Of a DNA stretch of 59,267 bases, positions 34,753 to 44,396 are shown in pieces. Under the pieces are notes generated by a model that was not told the origin of the DNA, did not search any database, and was given only the letters and a program-made list of their open reading frames with translations. Source of the stretch: Bigelowiella natans CCMP2755 (Eukaryota > Cercozoa > Chlorarachniophyceae); the NCBI GenBank assembly GCA_000320545.1, contig ADNK01002679.1:1-59267 (forward strand). The letters run 5' to 3'. Numbering within the stretch: the stretch's first letter is position 1; the number at the start of each line of letters is the position of its first letter. Position numbers and translations under genes: made by a program.

Positions 34753-36340
34753 TCAATTCCGTTTATTGTCAAAATCATTTATGATCTGTTGATCATTGTC
34801 AGCAAATCGGCTCATGCTCTGGCTGCCCCGAAGCAATGGTTCCTGTTCTCTTTTTCCCGCAGCAGAAGAAGATTTTGCTGCCGATGATACAAGTTCATAG
34901 CTCTTAGGCCAGCCCTGATGATACTCGAAATGTAGATAAATAGGAAATATAACTATACATCCCTCGATGATGGTGAGGAAGAGGTTTGCGTTGAAGAAGC
35001 ACCCGTCGAAATATATCATGGTTACTTTAGTCAGGGGATAAATCGATGCAGCCGATATTCCACAGAGTAAGCTTACGGCACCAAAAAGGCGGCCATAATG
35101 GACAAGTTTGTATGGGGGCTGGTGGATAAACTCGGCGGCGGACGCCCACTTAAGCGGTTTCAGGATGAAGAATATCGTCATTGCTATCATTTGGCAAGTG
35201 AGAGATTCCTTTCCCCACGTGTTGAGGATGGCATGTGCCATGGTCATCATCCACAGCCAGAAGAACACAATGTCGTAGCGCTCCCGGTAACGACCGAGAA
35301 ATATGATGACGAAGGGCATTGCGATGAAGGGGGAGAGCGAGAAACCGACGTCGAAGAGGTAGTTCGAAAGCTTAGTTTCTTCCGGCGTTGAGAAGTACTC
35401 GATTTGATCGGAGAAAGTTGCTACATAGAACTGGCTCTTCGTATTCACAACCACCATAAAAATTGCCTGGAGGATATATCTGGGATGTGCTAGATGGTTG
35501 CGCAGCTCGGCTTCACTGTCCCCGGCCGCGTGGTCGCCATTTTCTCCTGAGGATGTCAAGCCATTGTACTCGTCGATTTCCCTTGCTTCCTTCTTCGTGA
35601 TGTGCGTGGTCGCCATAGCCCCGCTCAGAAAGGCCGTGACAACAGCAACACCTCCTGTCGCTATCACAAGACTAACGTAACTAGGAACGCATACTTGGAG
35701 GAGATAGATAACAAATGGAGAGACTTCATAGCAGAGGGAGACTGATGCACTAACATAGTGTGTATGCCTGACATCATGCAGCATCTTAGCGCTCCCAAGA
35801 CCAGCAACATATATAATCGCAGGAACCATTGCCAGTAGTACGAGGGCGGCCATGTAGATGTGTCCAATTTTCAGGAGTGACGCGAGCGATAGAGTGCCCC
35901 AGCCAACGAGATATAGGAGAGATGCAACCCAGCATGTACATCGAATCCCCAAGTAATCCATAAGCAGCCCCCCGGTGAGAAAGGAGGTGCTGCACACCAT
36001 GAAGCACATGGTGGCGATGAAATTTAGGGACAATCTACCCAAGCATATGAGATATAGGAAGTGAATAACCAATCGCACTCGTATATGGATACATAAAACG
36101 CATGTTTAGGACTGAACGATATCACTTTTGCTGTTCGCAGCCCGTTTTTGATCCCTCACAGAGCTCGGCATACGCCCCGTCTGTTATCAGGACAGGCCGG
36201 AGCGCGTTGTAACCGAAAACTGTGCCAGACCCTAGAACAAGCAGTCCCAGACCTACAAAAATGGTGGAAAATGCTCGCCAGGGAGCCACGGGGTGCTGCC
36301 TGTACAGGGGGGCGTGGACTGGCCATTGTGCCTTAGGCAT
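34753..36340 (-). CDS. Major facilitator superfamily transporter (SLC43/Fmp42-like)
   Basis: A membrane carrier of about 498 residues from two exons: 36340-36126 (start MPKAQWPVHAPLY, TM1 FVGLGLLVLGSGTVFGYNAL) and 36034-34753, joined at phase 2 to read CEQQK then LSLNFIATMCFMV. Around twelve hydrophobic segments can be counted. The loop after TM3, GGLLMDYLGIRCT, is the MFS G-x-x-x-D-x-x-G-x-R signature. A hydrophilic central loop (EIDEYNGLTSSGENGD near residues 235-250) separates the halves. The Ser-rich cytosolic tail ends with acidic and basic patches. The shape recalls SLC43 amino-acid carriers and fungal Fmp42, but the substrate is unknown. Its 3' end converges on the 2OG oxygenase gene. 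Confidence 0.8.
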
Positions 36341-36497
36341 GGCGCCAAGCTGCTCTTCGTCAATTGTTTATCCGCACTAGCGAATCTTCGGGAGTCAAGA
36401 TTTTCCGGATACCAACGGAAACAGATGCGTTTTATCATCGCGACAACACATTATTTCTCATTCTAGTCTACTCGTAGTCTTGAATGTTGGTAATTCA

Positions 36498-38750
36498 TGT
36501 CGCAGAGTCGTTTCATCGTTATCATCGTTACCCCTACATCTACGTACACTTAAGTAACGCGTGTGAGGAGGACTGACTCGGAAGAGGAAGAGACCTGCCA
36601 CTCGGCAGTGAACACTGCAGTAATGCTCGACGCCTCGCCGTATGGGAAGGCCTCACAGAGGCTGCGGACGTTCGTGAGAAAGAAAATAAAGCCGATAAAC
36701 ATAATCGCTCGTCTGTCGCAGGAAAAGGCTTTTAGAGAAATGACGACTTTCAAACGTGCAGTGAAGAAACACGAGTTGCATAGGACACTAATGCACATAC
36801 CTGTGGAAAAAGTACGGGTTCGTTGTCGAGAACAACAATTTGAGGTTAAACTACTCGAAGCCAAACAAACATTTCAATGGCTGGGGGCAGCCTCCACAGT
36901 TCGGTACGCCCGGCTTACTCGGCGGAGGGAGCACTACGACAAACCCGTGTGTGTTGATGTGCTTGACGAATATGGAGAATCTCTCCATCCCCGAAGCCGT
37001 ATCCGAGACAAGATAACTGTTGGGACGCAGGTAACAGTGGTTTTAGGTCGTAGTGGATTGGACGAAAAAAAAACAAGCTGGCAACTACTAGCAGAGACCC
37101 CTTTGAGTCAATATATGAAGGTCAAGATCGTGTATGACGGGCCAATGCCCGAAGATGGAGAACCGGTGCATCTGCTCAGCAACCACAGCGAATACACCTC
37201 TATCCCAATGCGTGCGCATAAAAACGAGATCTCAACCACAATCTTAGTACCTCCAGGCTGGGAACTAAATTTTTTCTTTGAGGTATCTCAAGGGAAGCGG
37301 CTGAGCCGACGATATGAAAAAGATAAAAGGAAGGTCAAATATGGAGTCAAGTTCGAGCAGAATATAAAGCAGTGCAACCCCCCTAAATTCCCGGAGGAAC
37401 CTGACCTTCTGCGCAAGCTGCAGAAAAGAGACTGGAAGATGGAGAGAGACAGCAATTGGGATAAGAATAACGCCATGGACACAGAAGATTCTGACATAGT
37501 ACCGAAAATAAAGAGACAGCCATGGGAATTCAGGTTACCGGGCGATATCAGAGATGACCACACCGATTGCAAAAATTTATGTAGGGAGTTGCAGCTTAAT
37601 GACGTGGTTCCCTCATTGGGAGACAGAAGAATGGTATACTCAGTGTTAGAAGACCATTGGAGCAGCCTGAATGGTATTTTTAAGGACTATTCTACCTCTC
37701 GATTGCCCATCTTATTTATGGGCCGAATAGATTTTATCAACCTTATTGGAAGACAAAAAATATATAACAAGTGGTTCAAGGCGAGTGCTTCTGAAGAGGT
37801 TTTCGATAGGGTCAATATCGAAGAAGATTATGGGGAGGATGACCACGAGAAGCTAGTAGATAAACCGAACTCAGCAGATAAAGGAAAGGACCTCGAAGAT
37901 GAAATGGAGGAGGACGAAGAAACGAAAAAGAAGGGAAAAGAAGAAGAAGGGTGCCCCACTGGCGGTTTTCACATCGTCGATGACGAGGACAATCCTGACA
38001 ATCTTTTCGTGAGATCTGAGTTTTTTGAGGCTCTCACGCGTGTTTCTCTTAGAAAATTTCCCAACCTGTCTCCGGGGGTCGCGCTAACCGAATTCTTGAC
38101 AAAGTATTTGTTGGCGAATGAAAAACACTGTCTGGAAAAAGAAGCATTGTTTCAGAACATAATGAAGAAACCCGAGACGAAAGCCGCTTTTATTCCATTT
38201 CTTCCGAAGCTGTATAAGCGTGTTTTTGTTAAGATATCTGGCCTCGACCATTTGGAAGCTGGCTCTGGCAGCAGCACAATAAATTGGACTGAGTTTATAT
38301 CATTCTTGAAGCATAAAAAACTTGTAGGTTCTGGCACCAATGTCGGTGCGGCACCATTAGGTCTGAGGGAGGCTTTCAAAGCCTTTGGGCGCTCAGTGGA
38401 GTTAAATAGCCGCTGCATGACATGGGAAGGCTTCTTAGAGGTCATAGTGCGACTTGCAGTCGCTATTTTCAATAGTGGTATGGACGAAAACAGAATGAGC
38501 GCAGCTATTACAAGAATGTGCAAAGAAGTGATATCGTTAAATACCGTGGGAATTCGGCTTGTTTCCTAGAAGTATATCTGATAGACATAATACATGTCCC
38601 ACCTTACACCTGTCCAGCCTAGCTAGCTAGGCACAAATGTGTTGCTAGCTTGTCATGTGAAATGATTTTCATTAAGTTCTGTCATTGGGCACGATGAGAA
38701 CATTTACAATGCGATGCATGGTGTGTAGCTAGGTAGCTCTGTGCGGCCTT
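36498..38750 (+). repeat. Direct segmental duplication, unit A
   Basis: From about 130 bases before the ORF (CGCAGAGTCGTTT...TACCCCTACATCTACGTAC) to about 180 bases after it (ending near CTGTGCGGCCTTG), this block matches 41885-44150 almost base for base. The unit includes the gene, its 5' flank and the start of its palindrome-rich 3' flank. Confidence 0.95.
36623..38569 (+). CDS. Conserved protist protein with C-terminal repeated helical motif (copy 1)
   Basis: A single exon of 648 residues from ATG 36623 (MLDASPYGKASQRLRTFVRK). I do not recognise a named family. Residues about 1-230 are basic, then a beta-rich part (TTILVPPGWELNFFFEVSQG), a conserved-looking middle, an acidic low-complexity linker (EDEMEEDEETKKKGKEEEG) and a C-terminal helical region with two similar blocks: FVRSEFFEALTRVSLRKFP and MTWEGFLEVIVRLAVAIF. 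This F/WxxFLExhxRhA pattern is seen in several protist EF-hand-like or flagellar proteins, but no calcium loop is visible. There is no signal peptide or TM segment. Copy 2 (42017-43963) has the same length, with about 17-20 amino-acid differences, spread through the protein and including the N-terminus (HRTLMHIP versus QRILPHKP). Confidence 0.8.
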   Translation: MLDASPYGKASQRLRTFVRKKIKPINIIARLSQEKAFREMTTFKRAVKKHELHRTLMHIPVEKVRVRCREQQFEVKLLEAKQTFQWLGAASTVRYARLTRRREHYDKPVCVDVLDEYGESLHPRSRIRDKITVGTQVTVVLGRSGLDEKKTSWQLLAETPLSQYMKVKIVYDGPMPEDGEPVHLLSNHSEYTSIPMRAHKNEISTTILVPPGWELNFFFEVSQGKRLSRRYEKDKRKVKYGVKFEQNIKQCNPPKFPEEPDLLRKLQKRDWKMERDSNWDKNNAMDTEDSDIVPKIKRQPWEFRLPGDIRDDHTDCKNLCRELQLNDVVPSLGDRRMVYSVLEDHWSSLNGIFKDYSTSRLPILFMGRIDFINLIGRQKIYNKWFKASASEEVFDRVNIEEDYGEDDHEKLVDKPNSADKGKDLEDEMEEDEETKKKGKEEEGCPTGGFHIVDDEDNPDNLFVRSEFFEALTRVSLRKFPNLSPGVALTEFLTKYLLANEKHCLEKEALFQNIMKKPETKAAFIPFLPKLYKRVFVKISGLDHLEAGSGSSTINWTEFISFLKHKKLVGSGTNVGAAPLGLREAFKAFGRSVELNSRCMTWEGFLEVIVRLAVAIFNSGMDENRMSAAITRMCKEVISLNTVGIRLVS

Positions 38751-40733
38751 GATAAGTGCATTTTTGTTCATTGAGCGCATGCTAGCATCTACAGCATTGC
38801 CCCCACTTTTCACTTTGTCATTGCTTGGCGCGTCCACGTGTTCCGCTGCATTTTTTGCTTGCATGTGACAGCCATCCATGCACAACTACAGCCATGCCAC
38901 TTTTAGCACAAGCCACATGATTGCAACATTGGTCCGATGACATGATCGACATTCGTTTTCGTGACGTGAAATTGGGCCAGATGAATGGGCCTTCCGCGCC
39001 TCTTGAATGTGCACCCGCCGTGGTGTCGAAACTGTTGGACAAAGAGGGAGTGGTGGAACTAATGCAGAATCAGAACGAAGTGGGCATCACGCAGCATTGC
39101 GTGGCCACTGTGATGCCAAGCTGCATGATGTCAATGCAAGCTAGCAAGCGCATGCAAATGCGATGAACAAACGCAGCAAACTCTAGAACTCTCAAACGTC
39201 AATGAGCATGGTCGAAGCTTTCAGCAGAATTCAACAAGATTCAAATCTGCGGAAACGCGTCTAACTAGCTAAGCAACGTCGCGCAACATGCCAGCATGAA
39301 ACACCAAAAACTTGCAATACAGTCCATTCCAGCATTGGCATCCAAGCAATTGGTTCCAGCTACGCTTGATGCAGGCTAGTGTGGTCTCCGTGCATCCATC
39401 TATATAACTGCCTAGACGGTGTTGAATCGGCTCTCTCCAAATGAGAATTGACGGAATCGAAACGTCAAATGATAATAGATATATATTGTATTACGTGTCT
39501 ATAATAATGTGAAATTGTGTTGATGTGAAAGAAGCTCGGTGTGCTCTGAACACTGCGCAGGTTCAGTGACGGTGTGCGGACTGAAAATCACCGCGCCCAC
39601 GTTCCCAATGATCGATCATGAGAGCATGATGACGCATGTACATGACGCATCACAAGATGCATGCATGGGCTGTGGCACGCCCGACCACACGGAGCTGCGC
39701 TAGCCACAGCTAGGTCTATCAATTACAAAGTCTCATTGTGTCAAGAGTAAGACACGACATCGCCAAGATGTTTGTGCGTAACATGATCGATGCACAACAG
39801 AAGAGTACATCAGACTTCTAGATTTTGTTGTCGTAGCTAGCTACGCTACGCTAGCAAGTCTTTCGTCTACTCATTACATGCTCCATCGACGGTGCACGCC
39901 TGTGGCGCTTGCTAGGTTGCAACACGAATGATGTTGCTGCAAACAGGATAATAGACACATGCGCATGGCAACACCCATGCTAGGTCCGTACATGTTTAGG
40001 CAGTACAAACAGATCGAAGACACATGTGCTTGTGCTCACTTTGCAAACATCATGACATAGTTCTCTTGTAGCTCTTCAAGGACAATATCTCCGGTGTAGG
40101 AAAAACCGGCGCCCTTTGTCTCTGATCGGAAGACACCTTTACCTTAGGCACAAACCAAACACGACACAAAATACGTTATTCGTCTATTCAAGTGTGTTCT
40201 TGCGTGCATGTGTGTGCGTGGGTGTGCGTGTTGTGCTAGACGAATATAGCACTATGAACTGTAAATTTATTAGCAATTTATTATGCACTTTCAGTCACGG
40301 AAATTCAAAGTTTTCAGGATCCGAAGCATGGTGGCCCGAATCTAGCAAAAATGAAATAAACTACTCCATTGTGTATTTGTTTTGTTTCGCTATTTGCAGT
40401 TCCATTCTTCTGTTAAATTATTGTCTTTCAGTTTTCTCCTAAAAACAGTATTCGATCATCGAGGACTAAGTGCTTGCTCGGATGTGGTCTCTCAGCTATT
40501 CCGGGGAGTGGTTCTTCGCTCTGCACACCACCAATGCACACGTCTTCATTTTAAAAAGTCCTACAACGACAAAGAATTGCAGGCAAGGCCACTTTCAGGT
40601 CCTTTGCGTTTTTGAAAATCAGTGATTGACGCCGTCAATATCATCATCAAAATCTGCGGCTATTCGATAAGATTGTGCAATCCACCGCATCGGATCGTTG
40701 TAGAATCCACGATTACCAATCTGCCGTCATCCT
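38751..40733. other. Gene-free island between the duplicated genes
   Basis: 2 kb with no supported gene. The left 1.3 kb is palindrome-word rich (CTAGCTAG, GCATGC, TAGCTAGCTACGCTACGCTAGC near 39835-39855). Plus-strand frames at 38921-39166, 40116-40442 and 40382-40615 have no family features. Confidence 0.5.
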
Positions 40734-41414
40734 TTAAACTCCTGTTGACAGAACAACACACCACTTCTTCAAAATGATGTCAAACAAAATGCCGAGTTTC
40801 AAATGCAAGCTTTGTTCCGCATCATGGCGTTGGCCGTTCCAAGTCTTTTGCGGGCAGACGTCTTTGTGCGGTCTATTGACACGGCAGTGGTATGTTCCTG
40901 ACCGATTATTGTGACGATGTCCAGACATGCCACAGGATGATGGTTGTGGCGGAAATTGACTCGGGAACACAGATAGCATGATGTCTTCTAGTAGCTCTTG
41001 GAGGCATTCTTGGACCTTCCTGAGCGTATCAACGCACCATGGGGGCGTACATGCTTGTCGTGACATTGTAACAATGGCATCGTGTTGCTCCTCAATCTTC
41101 GCATCAGGCTTCGACTATGACTTCGCCTCATCGTTTGACTGGGGGAGGTTTGGGAGACTTATACCTTTTGCGTCGGGTAGCCATCGGGCGACGTTTGACT
41201 GGGGGAGGCTTGGGTGACTTATACCTTGGGGCGGGTAGCCATCGGGCGACGTTTGACTGGGGGAGCTTGGGAGACTTACACCTTGGGGCGGGTAGCCATC
41301 GGGATATCCGGTAAGCGAATTGGCGCGAAATAATTTTGAATTTTGAAAAAATCGGGAGCTCTTGAATGAGGTCATGCCATCATTAAGATCTATCGCGTTT
41401 TCAAACAAATTCAC
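40734..41414 (-). pseudogene. Degenerate ORF with minisatellite-encoded repeats and in-frame TAG
   Basis: Two minus-strand frames (41414-41115 and 41066-40734) are in the same phase and separated by a single TAG (NDEAKS, stop, SKPDAKIEEQHDAI), so they were probably one protein. The upstream part contains imperfect repeats of GYPPQGISHPSLPQSN encoded by a minisatellite. The downstream part has a Cys/His-rich segment, GTYHCRVNRPHKDVCPQK. No family is recognised. It may be a decayed mobile-element gene, given its position beside other such debris. Confidence 0.4.
41131..41305. repeat. Minisatellite, three copies of about 55-59 bp
   Basis: Copies begin CGTTTGACTGGGGGAG at about 41132, 41192 and 41250, and end GGGTAGCCATCGGG. 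Copy lengths differ by small indels (TTTTGCGTC versus TTGGGGC). Confidence 0.9.
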
Positions 41415-41472
41415 AGTTTCAAAATTCAGTTAGATCTAGTGAGCGTTCATTGAGACACAAATTTCACCTGTT

Positions 41473-41809
41473 TTGACGACGTGTGTCACAGCGGTGCATT
41501 CCATGCTTTTGATGCAAAATTGCAAAAAATGCAATGCACGTTTTGCAGAAATTGCCGGTTTTGAAAAGTATGGAAAACACCCTGATGCACATGAGCAGGG
41601 GGAAAAGTCACGATGGGCCAGAAGGAAAAAAAACATTCACAGACAAGCTCAGCAGATTCTTTGCCAGTTTCTTCATTTCTGAGGCGAATAAGCCGAAAAA
41701 GAGAGGACGTCCAAAGGGTTCCAAAATGAAGCGAAAAACCACTTGTGAAGGGGGAAAAAGAAAAAAAAGAAGAAGAAGAAGAAGAAAGGGATGTAATTAC
41801 ACCATGTGA
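41473..41809 (+). pseudogene. Possible zinc-finger/AT-hook protein fragment
   Basis: Frame 41473-41682 contains NCKKCNARFAEIAGFEKYGK then HPDAH, a C2..H2-like pattern. The overlapping frame 41534-41809 contains the AT-hook KPKKRGRPKGSKMKRK and a basic tail KRKKRRRRRRKG. A frameshift between them would make one DNA-binding protein. It ends less than 80 bases before the second duplication unit, which may have truncated it. Function is not established. Confidence 0.3.
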
Positions 41810-41884
41810 CAACGTATATCTAAGTCGCAGCAAGTAAATACCGAAATTTTCTTGGTATTTTCCCGTCGGTCTTAACATGGATCG

Positions 41885-44150
41885 CAAGTCGCAGAGTCGT
41901 TTTAATGTCCGCAAGTCGTCGTTACCCCTACATCTACGTACACTTAAGTAACGCGTGTAAGGAGGACTGACTCGGAAGAGGAAGAGACCTGCCACTCGGC
42001 AGTGAATACTACAGTAATGTTTAAGTTCTCGCCGTACGGGAAGGCCTCTCAGAGGCTGCGGACGTTCGTGAGAAAGAAAATAAAGCCGATAAACATAATC
42101 GCTCGTCTGTCGCAGGAAAAGGCTTTTAGAGAAATGACGACTTTCAAACGTGCAGTGAAGAAACACGAGTTGCAAAGAATACTACCGCACAAACCTGTGG
42201 AAAAAGTACGGGTTCGTTGTCGAGAACAACAATTTGAGGTTAAACTACTTGAAGCCAAACAAACATTTCAATGGCTGGGGGCAGCCTCCACAGTTCGGTA
42301 CGCCCGGCTTACTCGGCGGAGGGAGCACTACGACAAACCCGTGTGTGTTGATGTGCTTGACGAATATGGAGAATCTCTCCATCCCCGAAGCCGTATCCGA
42401 GACAAGATAACTGATGGGACGCAGGTAACAGTGGTTTTAGGTCGTAGTGGATTGGACGAAAAAAAAACAAGCTGGCAACTACTAGCAGAGACCCCTTTGA
42501 GTCAATATATGAAGGTCAAGATCGTGTATGACGGGCCAATGCCCGAAGATGGAGAACCGGTGCATCTGCTCAGCAACCACAGCGAATACACCTCTATCCC
42601 AATGCGTGCGCATAAAAACGAGATCTCAACCACAATCTTAGTACCTCCAGGCTGGGAACTAAATTTTTTCTTTGAGGTATCTCAAGGGAAGCGGCTGAGC
42701 CGACGATATGAAAAAGATAAAAGGAAGGTCAAATATGGAGTCAAGTTCGAGCAGAATATAAAGCAGTGCAACCCCCCTAAATTCCCGGAGGAACCTGACC
42801 TTCTGAGCAAGCTGCAGAAAAGAGACTGGAAGATGGAGAGAGGCAGCGATTGGGATAAGAATAATGCCATGGGTACAGAAGATTCTGACATAGTACCGAA
42901 AATAAAGAGACAGCCATGGGAATTCAGGTTACCGGGCGATATCAGAGATGACCACACCGATTGCAAAAATTTATGTAGGGAGTTGCAGCTTAATGACGTG
43001 GTTCCCTCATTGGGAGACAGAAGAATGGTATACTCAGTGTTAGAAGACCATTGGAGCAGCCTGAATGGTATTTTTAAGCACTATTCTACCTTTCGATTGC
43101 CCATCTTATTTATGGGCCGAATAGATTTTATCAACCTCATTGGAAGACAAAAAATATATAATAAGTGGTTCAAGGCGAGTGCTTCTGAAGAGGTTTTCGA
43201 TAGGGTCAATATCGAAGAAGATTATGGGGAGGATGACCACGAGAAGCTAGTAGATAAACCGAACTCAGCAGATAAAGGAAAGGACCTCGAAGATGAAATG
43301 GAGGAGGACGAAGAAACGAAAAAGAAGGGAAAAGAAGAAGAAGGGTGCCCCACTGGCGGTTTTCACATCGTCGATGACGAGGACAATCCTGACAATCTTT
43401 TCGTGAGATCTGAGTTTTTTGAGGCTCTCACGCGTGTTTCTCTTAGAAAATTTCCCAACCTGTCTCCGGGGGTCGCGCTAACCGAATTCTTGACAAAGTA
43501 TTTGTTGGCGAATGAAAAACACTGTCTGGAAAAAGAAGCATTGTTTCAGAACATAATGAAGAAACCCGAGACGAAAGCCGCTTTTATTCCATTTCTTCCG
43601 AAGCTGTATAAGCGTGTTTTTGTTAAGATATCTGGCCTCGACCATTTGGAAGCTGGCTCTGGCAGCAGCACCATAAATTGGACTGAGTTTATATCATTCT
43701 TGAAGCATAAAAACCTTGTAGGTTCTGGCACCAACGTTGGTGCAGCACCATTAAGTCTGAGGGAGGCTTTCAAAGCCTTTGGGCACTCAGTGGAGTTAAA
43801 TAGCCGCTGCATGACATGGGAAGGCTTCTTAGAGGTCATAGTGCGACTTGCAGTCGCTATTTTCAATAGTGGTATGGACGAAAACAGAATGAGCGCAGCT
43901 ATTACAAGAATGTGCAAAGAAGTGATATCGTTAAATACCGTGGGAATTCGGCTTGTTTCCTAGAAGCATATCTGATAGACATAATACATGTCCCACCTTA
44001 CACCTGTCCAGCCTAGCTAGCTAGGCACAAATGAGTTGCTAGCTTGTCATGTGAAATGATTTTCATTAAGTTCTGTCATTGGGCACGATGAGAACATTTA
44101 CAATGCGATGCATGGTGTGTAGCTAGGTAGCTCTGTGCGGCCTTGCCATT
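41885..44150 (+). repeat. Direct segmental duplication, unit B
   Basis: Second copy of the block at 36498-38750, same orientation, about 5.4 kb downstream. Similarity stops soon after CTGTGCGGCCTTG, where flanking sequences diverge. Confidence 0.95.
42017..43963 (+). CDS. Conserved protist protein with C-terminal repeated helical motif (copy 2)
   Basis: Single exon of 648 residues from ATG 42017 (MFKFSPYGKASQRLR), TAG stop, collinear with copy 1. Differences I noted include LDAS/FKFS, HRTLMHIP/QRILPHKP, ITVGT/ITDGT, LLRKL/LLSKL, MERDSN/MERGSD, KDYSTS/KHYSTF, KKLV/KNLV, PLGL/PLSL and FGRS/FGHS, plus about ten silent changes. Both copies are fully open, so both may be expressed. Unit B is followed directly by the transposase remnant. 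Confidence 0.8.
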   Translation: MFKFSPYGKASQRLRTFVRKKIKPINIIARLSQEKAFREMTTFKRAVKKHELQRILPHKPVEKVRVRCREQQFEVKLLEAKQTFQWLGAASTVRYARLTRRREHYDKPVCVDVLDEYGESLHPRSRIRDKITDGTQVTVVLGRSGLDEKKTSWQLLAETPLSQYMKVKIVYDGPMPEDGEPVHLLSNHSEYTSIPMRAHKNEISTTILVPPGWELNFFFEVSQGKRLSRRYEKDKRKVKYGVKFEQNIKQCNPPKFPEEPDLLSKLQKRDWKMERGSDWDKNNAMGTEDSDIVPKIKRQPWEFRLPGDIRDDHTDCKNLCRELQLNDVVPSLGDRRMVYSVLEDHWSSLNGIFKHYSTFRLPILFMGRIDFINLIGRQKIYNKWFKASASEEVFDRVNIEEDYGEDDHEKLVDKPNSADKGKDLEDEMEEDEETKKKGKEEEGCPTGGFHIVDDEDNPDNLFVRSEFFEALTRVSLRKFPNLSPGVALTEFLTKYLLANEKHCLEKEALFQNIMKKPETKAAFIPFLPKLYKRVFVKISGLDHLEAGSGSSTINWTEFISFLKHKNLVGSGTNVGAAPLSLREAFKAFGHSVELNSRCMTWEGFLEVIVRLAVAIFNSGMDENRMSAAITRMCKEVISLNTVGIRLVS

Positions 44151-44396
44151 CATTTTTGTTCCTGCACTGTGCAATGGTTTTCGTTTTGTCATTGCCTGGC
44201 ACACATGACAAGTTCATGCAAACCAAAACAGCTTGCCTTTCATCCAGATTGTTAGAAATGTAGCTTGCTATGCTAGCTTGCATGCAACAGCGTCACAACT
44301 CGATCGCCAATCATGCAGATTGCCAAGTTCTAGACACGCATTGCTGCGCACCGCAGACGCTCCTAGATCTAGAGATGTGAGACCTTGATGCACAGT
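43964..44396. other. 3' flank of duplicated gene copy 2
   Basis: Palindrome-word-rich flank (CCTAGCTAGCTAGGC near 44013-44027, ATGCTAGCTTGCATGC near 44269-44284), the left part shared with unit A. No gene supported. Confidence 0.55.
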
